Shown here: in pieces, positions 8,255 through 17,770 of the stretch
How positions within the stretch are numbered: position 1 is the stretch's first letter
Layout of the letters: each line of letters opens with the position of its first letter
From: [Clostridium] scindens
GTDB taxonomy: Bacteria; Bacillota; Clostridia; Lachnospirales; Lachnospiraceae
Direction: 5' to 3'
Length of the DNA stretch: 64,000 nt
NCBI RefSeq assembly: GCF_019597925.1
Contig: NZ_CP080442.1
Location: 847,001-911,000 of the forward strand
Translations under genes and position numbers: made by a program
Notes under the pieces: model-generated
Database searches by the model: none
What the model saw: the letters and a program-made list of their open reading frames with translations, nothing else
What the model was told of the DNA's origin: nothing

Positions 8255-9917
8255 TAGAGTGAATCCAATCGTGGTAGAGATTATTCGAAATGCGGTGAAT
8301 TCTGCCGCAAGGGAAATGAACAGCTGCCTAATTAAGAGCGCATTTGGCCCGGGCATCTATGAGATGAAAGACTGCAGCGTCGGAATCTTCGACAGGGAGG
8401 CCCGGCTGTTGGGACAGTCTTCTGGACTGCCCATCTTCCTTGGGAATCTGGAGATCTGCATTCAGATCGTGACGGATAAGATCGGACTGGATGGATATCA
8501 GAAAGGCGATGTGTTCGTAATGAACGACCCATATCTTCAAGGAACTCACGCTGCTGATATTACCGTGTTTTCACCGATATTCTATGAAGGAAGGCTGGAA
8601 GGGTTCTCCGCGGTCCGCGCAGCAATGCAGGATATGGGCGGAAAGAATCCCATGGGATGCGCGGACAGCACAGAGGTCTATCAGGAGGGATTAAGGATAC
8701 CGCCGGTCAGGCTATGCAGCGCAGGGACGATTTGTGAAGATGTTATGGACCTTCTCACGATTAATAGCAGATATCATGCAATGATGAGAGGGGACTTAAA
8801 TGCCTGCATATCCGCCTGCTACACAGGAGAGACCAGAATGGGAGAACTGTTTGGGCGTTACGGTACAGAAACAGTCCATCAGGCGGCACTGGAGATATTC
8901 CGGCAGTCCGAGCAGCTTGACAGACAGGCGGTGGCGGAGATACCAGACGGAGAATACTATGCGGAGGGCTGTCTGGACAATGACGGAATCACGCCAGAAG
9001 AGCGGCCGCTTAAGGTAAAAGTGACGATCCGGGGAGAAGAGATGACGATTGATCTAAGCGGAAGCGCCAGAATGGGCGTAGGGCCGATCAACTGCGGAGA
9101 AGCACAGACGATCGCCGCATGCCGTGTAGGTTATAAAGAGGTGATCAATCCGGATAGCCAAGTGTCCGGAGGAACGTTCCGCAATCTCAATGTAATCGTA
9201 GAGAAAGGGAGTTTTCTGGCGGCAGAAGAGCCGGCGCCGTGCGGCTGGTACTTTACCGGACTGGGACTTTTGATCGACCTGATTATCAAAGCACTGGCTC
9301 CGGTCATTCCTAAGCAGGCCGCGGCAGCCCATTACGGAGACTCGAATGTCATCCTGTTCAGTGGCTACGACAGCATCCGGGAAAAGCAGTTTGCGATCTG
9401 CGAGGCCACGGCAGGAGGCTGGGGCGCGTATGACGGGGATGACGGACAGAATGGCATGATCAATGTAGTCAACGGAGATTTAAAGAACTGGGGAATTGAG
9501 TTTATTGAAAGCAAATATCCACTCAGAATCCTGTCTTATAAGGTACGGGAAGATTCCGAAGGCGCGGGACAGTTTAGAGGCGGCCTTGGGCTGGAACGCA
9601 CCTATCGCGTAGAGACGGATGCGCAGTGTAATCTGATGCTCTGGGTGGAACGGTCTAAGACGACAGCTTGGGGGCTCTTGGGAGGACATGCTGCACAGGC
9701 GCCTGATGTGGTGGTCAATCCGGGCACTCCGGAAGAAAAGCATTATCTGAAGACCAATATGCTTCCTGTGAAGAAGGGAGATATTATAAGGATAAGTACA
9801 GGCGGAGGAGGTGGATACGGAGATCCCAAAGAAAGAAGCCGGGAAGCAATCGCGTCAGATATTGAGAATGGATACCTGACATTGGAACATGCCCAGAAAT
9901 TGTATTGTTATCAGTAA
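8247..9917 (+). CDS. hyuB: Hydantoinase/oxoprolinase subunit B
   Basis: Partner subunit of the ATP-dependent cyclic-amide hydrolase, 556 residues, normal for HyuB. Start ATG 8247 has GGAGGT seven bases upstream; a GTG at 8238 overlaps that site and is unlikely. Family landmarks are NPIVVEIIRNA at the N-terminus, the VFVMNDPY segment, YGDSN in the middle and the C-terminal STGGGGGYGDP. HyuA and HyuB together cleave hydantoins, 5-oxoproline or related lactams. 5-Oxoprolinases are also known to open 2-oxothiazolidine-4-carboxylate to give cysteine, which would suit the cysteine desulfidase in this operon; this link is inference. Confidence 0.88.
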   Translation: MTDRVNPIVVEIIRNAVNSAAREMNSCLIKSAFGPGIYEMKDCSVGIFDREARLLGQSSGLPIFLGNLEICIQIVTDKIGLDGYQKGDVFVMNDPYLQGTHAADITVFSPIFYEGRLEGFSAVRAAMQDMGGKNPMGCADSTEVYQEGLRIPPVRLCSAGTICEDVMDLLTINSRYHAMMRGDLNACISACYTGETRMGELFGRYGTETVHQAALEIFRQSEQLDRQAVAEIPDGEYYAEGCLDNDGITPEERPLKVKVTIRGEEMTIDLSGSARMGVGPINCGEAQTIAACRVGYKEVINPDSQVSGGTFRNLNVIVEKGSFLAAEEPAPCGWYFTGLGLLIDLIIKALAPVIPKQAAAAHYGDSNVILFSGYDSIREKQFAICEATAGGWGAYDGDDGQNGMINVVNGDLKNWGIEFIESKYPLRILSYKVREDSEGAGQFRGGLGLERTYRVETDAQCNLMLWVERSKTTAWGLLGGHAAQAPDVVVNPGTPEEKHYLKTNMLPVKKGDIIRISTGGGGGYGDPKERSREAIASDIENGYLTLEHAQKLYCYQ

Positions 9918-9931
9918 TAGGAGGAAAATTT

Positions 9932-11527
9932 ATGAAAAAGAATTTAAAGAAAGCAGTTTCCCTGTTGATCGTATTTGCTATGATTATCAGCCTTGCTGCC
10001 TGCGGGAAGTCCGGGGATAAGAAGGAAGGTACCCAGAAGGCAGCCAGTGACGAGGATAAGACGTTTACCGCCGCATTGGGCGTCATGCCGTCTAATTTCG
10101 ACCCGACGAATCTTGTAGGGGCCGGAGACATGAATGCATCCAGAACCTGTTATGAGCCGCTGGTGGAAGAGGTCCGCGGATCGACGGAACTGGAGCCTTG
10201 GCTGGCAGAAAGTTATGAGGTTCCCGATGCGAAGACCTATATCTTTAAACTGCGGGAAGGCGTGAAATTTGCCGACGGAACGGATTTGAACGCGGAGGCG
10301 GTGGTGTATTCCTATAACCGCGCCATGGCTTTTGTAAGTTCCATCTCCACGCTGGTACAGGAAATAGAGAGTGTGGAAGCTACAGATGAGATGACGGTAA
10401 CGATTAAGTTAAAAAGCGATAATTCAGGATTCTTATACAATGTTGCAAAGATTGGAATCATCTCTCCAACTTGGTGCAAGGAGCATGAGGAGGATGGAGA
10501 TTGGGCACAGGCATATTGCGCAAGACATTCCTGTGGAACCGGCGCTTATCAGATCTCCGGCTTTGAAGAAGACCAGTACTATACTATGGAAAAATTCGAC
10601 GACTACTGGGGCGGATGGAAAGATAATCAGATTGATAAGATCCAGACACTGATCGTAAAAGACAATGCAACACAGATTCAGATGCTCAATTCCGGCGAAG
10701 TAGACAAACTTCAGATTCCAATTACTGAGAATCTGGATATTCTAGAGGCAAATGAGAATATCGACGTTCTGACGGAACAATCTCTGCAGACAAATATTTT
10801 TACCTTCAATACTAAGAAGGCTCCGTTCGATAACTTGCAGGTAAGGCAGGCGGTGACGCTGGCTATGAGCTATGAAGGAGTAAAAGATAATGTATATAAC
10901 GGAAAGGCTACGATTCCAAGCGGATTTATGCCGGCAAAATTTGCGGAGCATGATGACAGTATTCCGGAACAGTCACAGAATCTTGAGAAGGCTAAGAAAT
11001 TAATGGAACAGTCCGGCGTAGGCGAATGCAAAATCTCAGTTCACCTTTGCGAGGGAAGTGACGACCAAGTGCAGATGGCACAGATCCTTCAGGCTAATCT
11101 GGCAGAAATCGGCATCACGCTTGAAGTCAAAGTTATGCCTTGGCTCTCCATGGTAGAAGAGAATTCTTCACCAGATACCGCCCCGGAAATGTCAGCGCTT
11201 AATATGGGGGCATTTACAGGCGACTCCGTGTTCTTCCTGAAACAGAATTTCCACAGTATGTACAGCGGGCAGCCATACAACTGGAGTTTTTATGAGAACC
11301 CGGAATTTGACGAGGCGATTGACAAGGCAACGGCAACCGTAGATGAAAAAGAGAAGAAGGAGTATCTCAATACAGCGCAGAATATTCTCGTGGATGACTG
11401 TGCGGCACTTTATATAGCATCCCCGGATTCTGTGGAGGCGATCAATAACAAATATCAGGGATTTAAGATTCATCCGTTGGACTACTATTATTCCATCCGT
11501 TTCTATCAGTTGACAATTGGAGAATAA
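9932..11527 (+). CDS. ABC importer substrate-binding lipoprotein (family 5)
   Basis: Peptide/nickel/opine-type solute-binding protein of 531 residues. The start at ATG 9932 follows TAGGAGGAAAATTT. The signal peptide ends in the lipobox SLAACGKS with the lipidated Cys at about residue 24. The family 5 pattern is seen in RTCYEPLVEE, the LAESYEVPDAKTYIFKLREG block, GTGAYQI and VRQAVTLAMSYE. It captures the substrate outside the cell and passes it to the two permeases encoded next. Family members bind peptides, glutathione, opines, haem or metals, so the ligand is not fixed by sequence; the operon points to a small cysteine-bearing or cyclic compound. Confidence 0.9.
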   Translation: MKKNLKKAVSLLIVFAMIISLAACGKSGDKKEGTQKAASDEDKTFTAALGVMPSNFDPTNLVGAGDMNASRTCYEPLVEEVRGSTELEPWLAESYEVPDAKTYIFKLREGVKFADGTDLNAEAVVYSYNRAMAFVSSISTLVQEIESVEATDEMTVTIKLKSDNSGFLYNVAKIGIISPTWCKEHEEDGDWAQAYCARHSCGTGAYQISGFEEDQYYTMEKFDDYWGGWKDNQIDKIQTLIVKDNATQIQMLNSGEVDKLQIPITENLDILEANENIDVLTEQSLQTNIFTFNTKKAPFDNLQVRQAVTLAMSYEGVKDNVYNGKATIPSGFMPAKFAEHDDSIPEQSQNLEKAKKLMEQSGVGECKISVHLCEGSDDQVQMAQILQANLAEIGITLEVKVMPWLSMVEENSSPDTAPEMSALNMGAFTGDSVFFLKQNFHSMYSGQPYNWSFYENPEFDEAIDKATATVDEKEKKEYLNTAQNILVDDCAALYIASPDSVEAINNKYQGFKIHPLDYYYSIRFYQLTIGE

Positions 11528-11557
11528 GAATCGTCCGGAAGATTAAGGGGGCAGGTT

Positions 11558-12565
11558 ATGGTTAAATTTTTGGCGAAAAGAATATTATCTTTGATATTCG
11601 TCGTAATAGGGATCACGCTTGTCGTGTTCATAGCGACACACTGTCTTCCGGCTGATCCGGCGCGGGCGGCTGCGGGGCCGTCCGCCTCCAAGGAACAGGT
11701 CGAAGAAAAAAGGGTGGAACTGGGACTGGACCGGCCGCTGTATGTCCAATATCTGGATTATATGAAGGGGCTTGCGCATTTTGATATGGGAAAATCCTAC
11801 AAAAGCAGGCAGCCGGTGACACAGGAGATTTCTTCAAGGCTGGCAGCCACGATGGAACTTACAGTCCTGTCTCTTGTGGTATTTTTCATTATTGCGCTGC
11901 TGATGGGAAGCATTGCGGCGCTGAAGAGGAATAAGATCATCGACCATGTCATCCGGTTCTTTTCGGTGGGAAGCATGGCAGTACCGCCTTACTGGCTGGC
12001 TCTTCTGCTGCAGTATTTTCTGTTCTATAAAGCGCAGCTGCTGCCGTCAGGCTACCGGCTACCGGCGGGCGTGACCGGCCCGGATACCGTGACCGGATTC
12101 TATCTGCTGGACAGCGCTATTCAAGGGGACTGGGCCTTGTTCGCGCTGTGCGCGAAACATTTGCTGCTGCCGGTATTGAGCCTGGTTATCGGGTATTGCG
12201 GAATCACGACAAGGATGATGCGCACACAGCTTTTGCAGGAACTGCGGCAGGATTATATCCGCACAGCCAGATCCAAAGGCCTGCCTGAGCATACGGTAAT
12301 AAGACGCCATGCAATGAAAAACGCCATTTCCCCCATATTGACTATGCTGGGGATGCAGGCCGGCGGCATGATCGGAGGAACCGTTTTGATCGAGAAGATA
12401 TTTAGTTGGCCGGGACTGGGCTCCTATGCGCTGGAGGCGATCATGTCGATGGACCTTTTAGTGATCGCCGGAATCACGACGGTGATGGCTGTCATTTTCA
12501 TACTTATTAACCTGATTGTTGATATTTCCTATGTACTCATAGATCCGAGAGTGAGGTTATCATGA
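11558..12565 (+). CDS. ABC importer permease (DppB type)
   Basis: Inner-membrane permease of 335 residues with the DppB/OppB layout: an N-terminal TM (FLAKRILSLIFVVIGITLVVF cannot be quoted in full but lies at residues 3-25), the PADPARAA segment, and the cytoplasmic EAA loop with RTARSKGLPEHTVIRRHAM, which contacts the ATPases. About six TM segments. It follows the binding protein by 30 bases with an AGGGGGCAGG site and overlaps the next permease gene by 4 bases, so the two are translationally coupled. Confidence 0.9.
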   Translation: MVKFLAKRILSLIFVVIGITLVVFIATHCLPADPARAAAGPSASKEQVEEKRVELGLDRPLYVQYLDYMKGLAHFDMGKSYKSRQPVTQEISSRLAATMELTVLSLVVFFIIALLMGSIAALKRNKIIDHVIRFFSVGSMAVPPYWLALLLQYFLFYKAQLLPSGYRLPAGVTGPDTVTGFYLLDSAIQGDWALFALCAKHLLLPVLSLVIGYCGITTRMMRTQLLQELRQDYIRTARSKGLPEHTVIRRHAMKNAISPILTMLGMQAGGMIGGTVLIEKIFSWPGLGSYALEAIMSMDLLVIAGITTVMAVIFILINLIVDISYVLIDPRVRLS

Positions 12566-13398
12566 TGAAGACGATAAAAAAATACTTTTTCCGGGACATT
12601 CCATCCACCATAGGAACCGTGATCTCTCTGGGAATTCTTCTATTTATGATTATAGGCCCCTTTGCCACGAAGTATGACCCTCTTACGGTGGATATGGGCG
12701 CAAAACTTGTGAAGCCGGGAAGCATACATATCTTTGGAACAGACGAGATGGGGCGGGATATTTTTTCCAGGCTTGCGTATGGCTCATGGTATTCAATGGG
12801 GACGGCGCTGGCGGTGGTTCTTCTTGCAGCCATAGTGGGAATCATCGTGGGCGGAATCGCCGGATATGTGGGCGGCTGGTTCGATAACCTGGTTATGCGG
12901 ATATGCGACGTATTCCTGTCTTTCCCGCAGGTATTCCTGGCTATGATCATCGCTGCAGCCATCGGTGCAGGGATCGGACCGACGATATTCGCGCTGGCAG
13001 TCTCGTGGTGGCCGAATTATGCCAGGATGGTGCGGGGGATGGTAATCGTGATCAAAGAAAAACTTTATGTAGAGTCGGCGAAGGCGATAGGAATGCATCC
13101 TCTGCGTATTATCTTCACCATCATCATCCCGCAGACTATGTCAATGGTAATCCCCCAGATTACAATGGGAATTGGAAACGCGTTGATCGCGGCATCCGGA
13201 TTCTCGTTTATCGGCCTTGGCGCGCAGATGCCGACGCCGGAATGGGGGGCGATGATATCCCAGGGCAGCAGATTCATCTTCAATGCGCCATATTATGTTA
13301 TCATTCCGGGTATATTTATTTTTCTTGCAGTGCTGGGATTCAGCCTGCTTGGCGATTCGCTGCAGGAGGCAACCAACCCGGAACTTAAAAATTTGTAA
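12562..13398 (+). CDS. ABC importer permease (DppC type)
   Basis: Second membrane subunit, 278 residues. It has the DppC-type HIFGTDEMGRDIFSRL segment near residue 55 and the EAA loop VESAKAIGMHPLRIIF. The C-terminus (LLGDSLQEATNP) matches the family DxLRDxxDPR-like end. The start ATG overlaps the DppB-type stop (ATCATGATGA). It forms the translocation channel with the preceding permease. Confidence 0.9.
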   Translation: MMKTIKKYFFRDIPSTIGTVISLGILLFMIIGPFATKYDPLTVDMGAKLVKPGSIHIFGTDEMGRDIFSRLAYGSWYSMGTALAVVLLAAIVGIIVGGIAGYVGGWFDNLVMRICDVFLSFPQVFLAMIIAAAIGAGIGPTIFALAVSWWPNYARMVRGMVIVIKEKLYVESAKAIGMHPLRIIFTIIIPQTMSMVIPQITMGIGNALIAASGFSFIGLGAQMPTPEWGAMISQGSRFIFNAPYYVIIPGIFIFLAVLGFSLLGDSLQEATNPELKNL

Positions 13399-13419
13399 AC
13401 GTTCGTTAGGAGAGCAATT

Positions 13420-14510
13420 ATGGATATCAGCAGAAAATTTGAAGAAGCAAGAAGCGTGATGAAAAGTTATGGGAAGGACTGCATGATACTGGCGCCTTCT
13501 ACGGATCTTCGCTACCTGAGCGGATTTCATGGGATTTCCATGGAACGCCCGATTTTACTGATATTAACGCTGAAAAAGGCGTTTTTCGTCCTGCCGGAGT
13601 TTGAGCTGGACAACCTGAGAGAGGAATTGAAGGCTGCCGTTACCTGCATTTCGTGGAAGGAACAGGAGGACCCCTATGCAAAGGCGGCGCAGGCTTTGGA
13701 ACAGGAGAATATTTGCCACGCGGTTTTTGGAAACCAGATGCAGGCGGTGATGTTCTACCGCCTGAAGGAGGCATTTACAAACTGGCGGTGGGAGCCGGCA
13801 GGGCCGCTGATGGCAAAACTCCGCTCAAGAAAAGAGGAAGAAGAATACCAATGCCTCAAAATGGCCCAGAGGCTGTCTGGCGAGGCGCTTTTAAGACTTC
13901 TTAAGGAAGGCCTGTCCGGCCGGACCGAACTGGAGGCGGCTGTAAGGCTCAATGAGTATATGCGCGAAGCGGGGCTGGAATGTATGGGTACGCCGCTGGT
14001 GGCAGCCGGGGCGAACGGCGCGCTTGCACATCATGGCGCCGATGATACCGTTATTCGGAGAGGAGATCCTGTCATCATTGATTTTGGAGGATGCTGCAAG
14101 GGATACTATGCGGACATTACCCGAACCGTGGCGGTGGGAGACATATCGGAAGAGTTTGCCAATGTCTTCCGGATTGTACGAAAAGCAAATGAAGCCGCTG
14201 CTGCTGCTGCGAGGCCTGGCATGACCGGGGAAGAACTGGATGCAGTGGCGCGGAAGATCATAGATGAGGCAGGATACGGCCATATTTTACACATAGGCTT
14301 GGCCACGGGGTTGGACTTGACGTGCATGAGGAGCCTTACATCGTAGCAGGAAACGAAGCGCCTCTTTTGGCAGGAAACGTCTTTTCCAATGAGCCGGGGA
14401 TCTACTTGCCGGGACGGTTTGGAGTCCGACTTGAGGATGTGCTTTATCTGAAGGAAGATGGGGCAGAGTGCCTGACTGGCCTTACGCATGATATCCTGAC
14501 GACGGAATAA
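13420..14510 (+). pseudogene. M24 Xaa-Pro peptidase, broken by a one-base deletion
   Basis: Metallopeptidase of the M24 aminopeptidase P/prolidase type. Frame 1 (13420-14346) carries the N-terminal creatinase-like domain and the first metal ligands (IDFGG and YYADITRT, two Asp). It then runs into nonsense after GYGHI. The correct frame resumes at about 14289 with THRLGHGVGLDVHEEPY, then SNEPGIY and RLEDV, supplying the His and two Glu ligands, and ends at 14510. A single missing T in the TTTT run at 14285-14288 explains it. The rebuilt protein is about 363 residues with all five metal ligands. Either a true mutation or a homopolymer sequencing error. In the operon it would cut imported peptides. 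No slippery heptamer is present here. Confidence 0.75.
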
Positions 14511-14525
14511 GGAAGAGGTGGGGAT

Positions 14526-15530
14526 ATGGCAAAGGAAATATTAAGAGTGGAGAATCTGGTCACGGAATTCTGGGGTGAAGATCACCCTACAAAGGCAGTG
14601 GACGGAGTATCCTTCCACGTGAATGAAGGCGAGATACTGGGAATCGTAGGCGAATCGGGCTGCGGCAAAAGCGTGACCTCCATGTCCGTTATGCGGCTCA
14701 TTCCGGAACAGGCCGGAGGCGTTACCAGCGGCACAATTACATTTGACGGCAGGGATACGCTGTCCATGGAGAAGAAGGAATTCTCGAAGATTGAAGGAAA
14801 AGATCTGACGATGATCTTCCAGGAGCCTCTTTCCTCTCTGAATCCGCTGCTGACCTGCGGCTACCAGATTGTGGAAACCTTGCGGTACCATGAAAAGATA
14901 AGTAAAAAAGAAGCCTGGGCAAAAGCAGAGGAACTACTGGAGATGGTAGGGATTCCGATGCCTGCAAAGAGGGCCAGGGAATATCCGCATCAGCTGTCCG
15001 GCGGGATGCGCCAGAGAGTCATGATTGCAATGGCCATAGCATGCAACCCCAAACTTCTGATTGCGGACGAGCCTACGACAGCCCTGGATGTAACGATTCA
15101 GGCGCAGATTCTGGACATCCTAAAAAGACTTAGGCAGGAGCGCAATATGGCAGTAATGTTCATCACCCATGATATGGGCGTGATCGCGGATGTCTCTGAC
15201 CGGGTCATCGTAATGTATGCGGGAAATGTGGTAGAGGAAGCGCCAGTTACGCAGTTTTTTAAGAATCCCCTTCATCCATACACAAAGGGGCTTCTAAAAG
15301 CGATTCCAAGACCCGATATGAAGAATGAAAGGCTGTATATGATCAAAGGCACCGTGCCGGGACCGGAGGAACAGTATGCGATGAAGGGCTGCAAATTCTG
15401 CGACAGATGCGAGCACGCCCTCCCAAAATGCAGGGAGGAAAGGCCGGCTATGAAAGACATGGGCAATGGCCAGAAAACCGCGTGCTGGCTATATGACGAC
15501 GGCGAAGGACCTGCAAAGGCACGGCAGTAA
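14526..15530 (+). CDS. ABC importer ATPase (DppD type)
   Basis: ATP-binding subunit of 334 residues. Walker A is GESGCGKS, the Q-loop is in IFQEPLSSLNP, the signature LSGGMRQR and Walker B LLIADEPTTALD. The C-terminal oligopeptide/dipeptide extension with several Cys (GCKFCDRCEHALPKC) is typical of DppD/OppD and may hold an Fe-S cluster. It powers import together with the DppF-type ATPase that follows. The peptidase gene lies 15 bases upstream, between permease and ATPase genes, so it belongs to the same transcript. Confidence 0.92.
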   Translation: MAKEILRVENLVTEFWGEDHPTKAVDGVSFHVNEGEILGIVGESGCGKSVTSMSVMRLIPEQAGGVTSGTITFDGRDTLSMEKKEFSKIEGKDLTMIFQEPLSSLNPLLTCGYQIVETLRYHEKISKKEAWAKAEELLEMVGIPMPAKRAREYPHQLSGGMRQRVMIAMAIACNPKLLIADEPTTALDVTIQAQILDILKRLRQERNMAVMFITHDMGVIADVSDRVIVMYAGNVVEEAPVTQFFKNPLHPYTKGLLKAIPRPDMKNERLYMIKGTVPGPEEQYAMKGCKFCDRCEHALPKCREERPAMKDMGNGQKTACWLYDDGEGPAKARQ

Positions 15531-15567
15531 TCTGCGGCACCCCAAATCAGGAGAGGAGAAAGAGAGA

Positions 15568-16581
15568 ATGGAACCACTTTTTGATATCCGTCATGTTTCA
15601 AAATATTATTCGGCAAAGTCCGGAGCATTTTCCCTGGACAAGCGTATGGTCAAGGCCGTGGATGATATCAGTTTTCAGATACATAAGGGTGAGACGATCG
15701 GCATTGTAGGAGAATCAGGCTGTGGGAAAACCACTCTTGGTAAATTAATCCTGCATTTGTTCGAGCCGACAGCGGGAGAAATTATATTTCGGGGACAGGA
15801 CATCCTGAAACTAGAACGAAGAGAACTGAGGCAGTTTCGAAAACACGCCCAGATCGTCTATCAGGATCCGTATACGTCGCTGAATCCCAGAATGCCAATA
15901 GGAGAGATCATAGGAGAACCGTTGAAGATTCAAAAACTGGGAAATAAAGACGAGATAAAGGAAAAAGTCCTTAATATACTGGACGTTGTAGGTTTGGTAA
16001 GAGATTTCTATGACAAGTACCCTTTTGAATGCTCAGGAGGCCAGAGGCAGAGAGTGGGGATTGCTAGGGCGCTGATCTTAAGACCGGAACTGATCGTGTG
16101 CGATGAGGCGGTATCCGCGCTGGATGTCTCCACACAGTCGCAGATCATCAATCTTCTGGAAGATATCCAGAAAGAGTTCGGCCTGACTTACTTATTCATT
16201 TCCCATGGCCTGTCTGTAGTGCGCCATATCTGCAGCAGGGTGATCGTTATGTACCTGGGGCAGGTCGTAGAGATGGCGGAATGCGAGGAACTGTATGAAA
16301 ATCCTCTTCATCCATATACGAAGGCCTTATTTTCCGCAATTCCGCTGCCGGATCCAGAGCAGGAGAAGAACCGGATCATGCTGGAGGGTGATGTGCCAAA
16401 TCCGGTGAACATCCCACAAGGATGTGCCTTCCACACAAGATGCAGATATGCCACGCAGCGGTGCAGGACAATGCGCCCAATACTTAGCGACGTTAAGGAT
16501 GGGCATCAGGTATCCTGCCATCTGTACAGTAAAGAGGCATCCGGGAATAAGGAAGAGAATCCTGCGCCAGCGGAGGTATGA
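15568..16581 (+). CDS. ABC importer ATPase (DppF type)
   Basis: Second ATPase of the importer, 337 residues. Start at ATG 15568 follows AGGAGAGGAGAAAG; the longer frame overlaps dppD and lacks such a site. Motifs: Walker A GESGCGKT, Q-loop YQDPYTSLNPR, signature CSGGQRQR, Walker B IVCDEAVSALD, and the C-terminal Cys-bearing PQGCAFHTRC. The Walker B region reads EAVSALD, as commonly seen in DppF/OppF members. It ends at 16581, overlapping the region of the next gene's start. Confidence 0.92.
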   Translation: MEPLFDIRHVSKYYSAKSGAFSLDKRMVKAVDDISFQIHKGETIGIVGESGCGKTTLGKLILHLFEPTAGEIIFRGQDILKLERRELRQFRKHAQIVYQDPYTSLNPRMPIGEIIGEPLKIQKLGNKDEIKEKVLNILDVVGLVRDFYDKYPFECSGGQRQRVGIARALILRPELIVCDEAVSALDVSTQSQIINLLEDIQKEFGLTYLFISHGLSVVRHICSRVIVMYLGQVVEMAECEELYENPLHPYTKALFSAIPLPDPEQEKNRIMLEGDVPNPVNIPQGCAFHTRCRYATQRCRTMRPILSDVKDGHQVSCHLYSKEASGNKEENPAPAEV

Positions 16582-16583
16582 GT

Positions 16584-17768
16584 ATGGACAGAAAGAAAAT
16601 AAGAGAGGATACGCCCTGTGGAAACATCTATATGAATCACGCCTCTACTTCAGTTCCGCCATTGCCGGTGATAGAAGCGGCACAAGACTATTATCGCATG
16701 ATCATGCAATATGGAGCCACAAGCAGGAAAGCGGAAGAGATAACGATCCGTACCTGCAGGCAGGCTGCGGAAAATATGGCAGCCTTTCTGAACGCGGATG
16801 CCGGGGAGATAATGTTCGTGCCCAATGGTACGGTGGGGATTGGCATGGTAGCGCAGGGAATGCCATGGAAGCCAGGCCAGAATATATTAATAGATTCTAT
16901 GAGTTTTATCAGCAATGTCGCGCCTTTTATAGAGGCGGCTAAGTCACATGGGCTTGAGATCCGCTATATACCGGCCAGGCTGCCAGGCTTTCTCGACTTA
17001 GAGAAACTGGAGGAGCTGATCGATGAGAATACGGCGCTGATCAGCGTGACGCATGCGGCCAACAGCCTGGGCGTGCTCCAGGATATTGAGCGGATCGGAA
17101 GTCTGGCAGGGAAGTACAAGATCCCCTATCTTGTTGATGCTGCGGGGACATTGGGCGCAGTATCGCTGGACGTACAGAAAATCGGCTGCGATTTCTTAAG
17201 CGCATCCGGCCGAAAGTATTTAAGAGGCCCATCAGGCACAGGCATTCTCTATGTCAGACAAGAAAGGATCGGGATGCTAAAAGGGTATATGCCAGCCTGG
17301 AACAGCGGTACCTGGGATTATGGGACTGAGGAGTTTACGTATCACAATGATATCCGCAGGCTGGAATTCGGAGAGAAAAACTATCCGGGGATATTCGGCC
17401 TTTCTAAGGCTGTTGAATATATCAGCGAAATCGGCGGAATGCGCAGGATAGAGGCCAGGATCAGAGAACTGACAGGCTATCTGCTTGACAGGCTGGAAGC
17501 CGTTGACGGCATCCGGATATTAGGACCTGGGGAGGCCGCCTGCCGGTGCGGCACAACCGGATTCATAGTAGAAGGAAAAGGATGTGAAGAGATTGCCGGA
17601 TATCTGAATAAGAACGGCGTCGGGATGATGGCACATCATTTCTTCTGCCCTGGAGTCAGCGAACTGTTCGAAATAGAAGGAACAGCCAGACTGTCCGTAC
17701 ATTATTGGAATACAGAGGAAGAGATTGATGCAGTAATAAATCTTTTGAAGAAGATGCAGGGTGAATAG
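16584..17768 (+). CDS. Class V aminotransferase, cysteine-desulfurase-like
   Basis: PLP enzyme of fold type I, 394 residues. I prefer ATG 16584, seven bases after GGAGG, over ATG 16578. The start motif YMNHASTSVPP resembles the family DNAATT. The PLP lysine is at about residue 211 in SASGRKYLRGP. A Cys at about residue 355 (HHFFCPGV) lies where group II cysteine desulfurases (SufS/CsdA) have their persulfide Cys, and ARLSVHYWNTEEEID matches their C-terminal arm. Likely a cysteine or selenocysteine desulfurase/lyase, or a related C-S lyase; isopenicillin-N-epimerase-like enzymes are the alternative. It is next to a cysteine desulfidase, so sulfur removal from a cysteine-like substrate is the best reading. 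Confidence 0.75.
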   Translation: MDRKKIREDTPCGNIYMNHASTSVPPLPVIEAAQDYYRMIMQYGATSRKAEEITIRTCRQAAENMAAFLNADAGEIMFVPNGTVGIGMVAQGMPWKPGQNILIDSMSFISNVAPFIEAAKSHGLEIRYIPARLPGFLDLEKLEELIDENTALISVTHAANSLGVLQDIERIGSLAGKYKIPYLVDAAGTLGAVSLDVQKIGCDFLSASGRKYLRGPSGTGILYVRQERIGMLKGYMPAWNSGTWDYGTEEFTYHNDIRRLEFGEKNYPGIFGLSKAVEYISEIGGMRRIEARIRELTGYLLDRLEAVDGIRILGPGEAACRCGTTGFIVEGKGCEEIAGYLNKNGVGMMAHHFFCPGVSELFEIEGTARLSVHYWNTEEEIDAVINLLKKMQGE

Positions 17769-17770
17769 TT

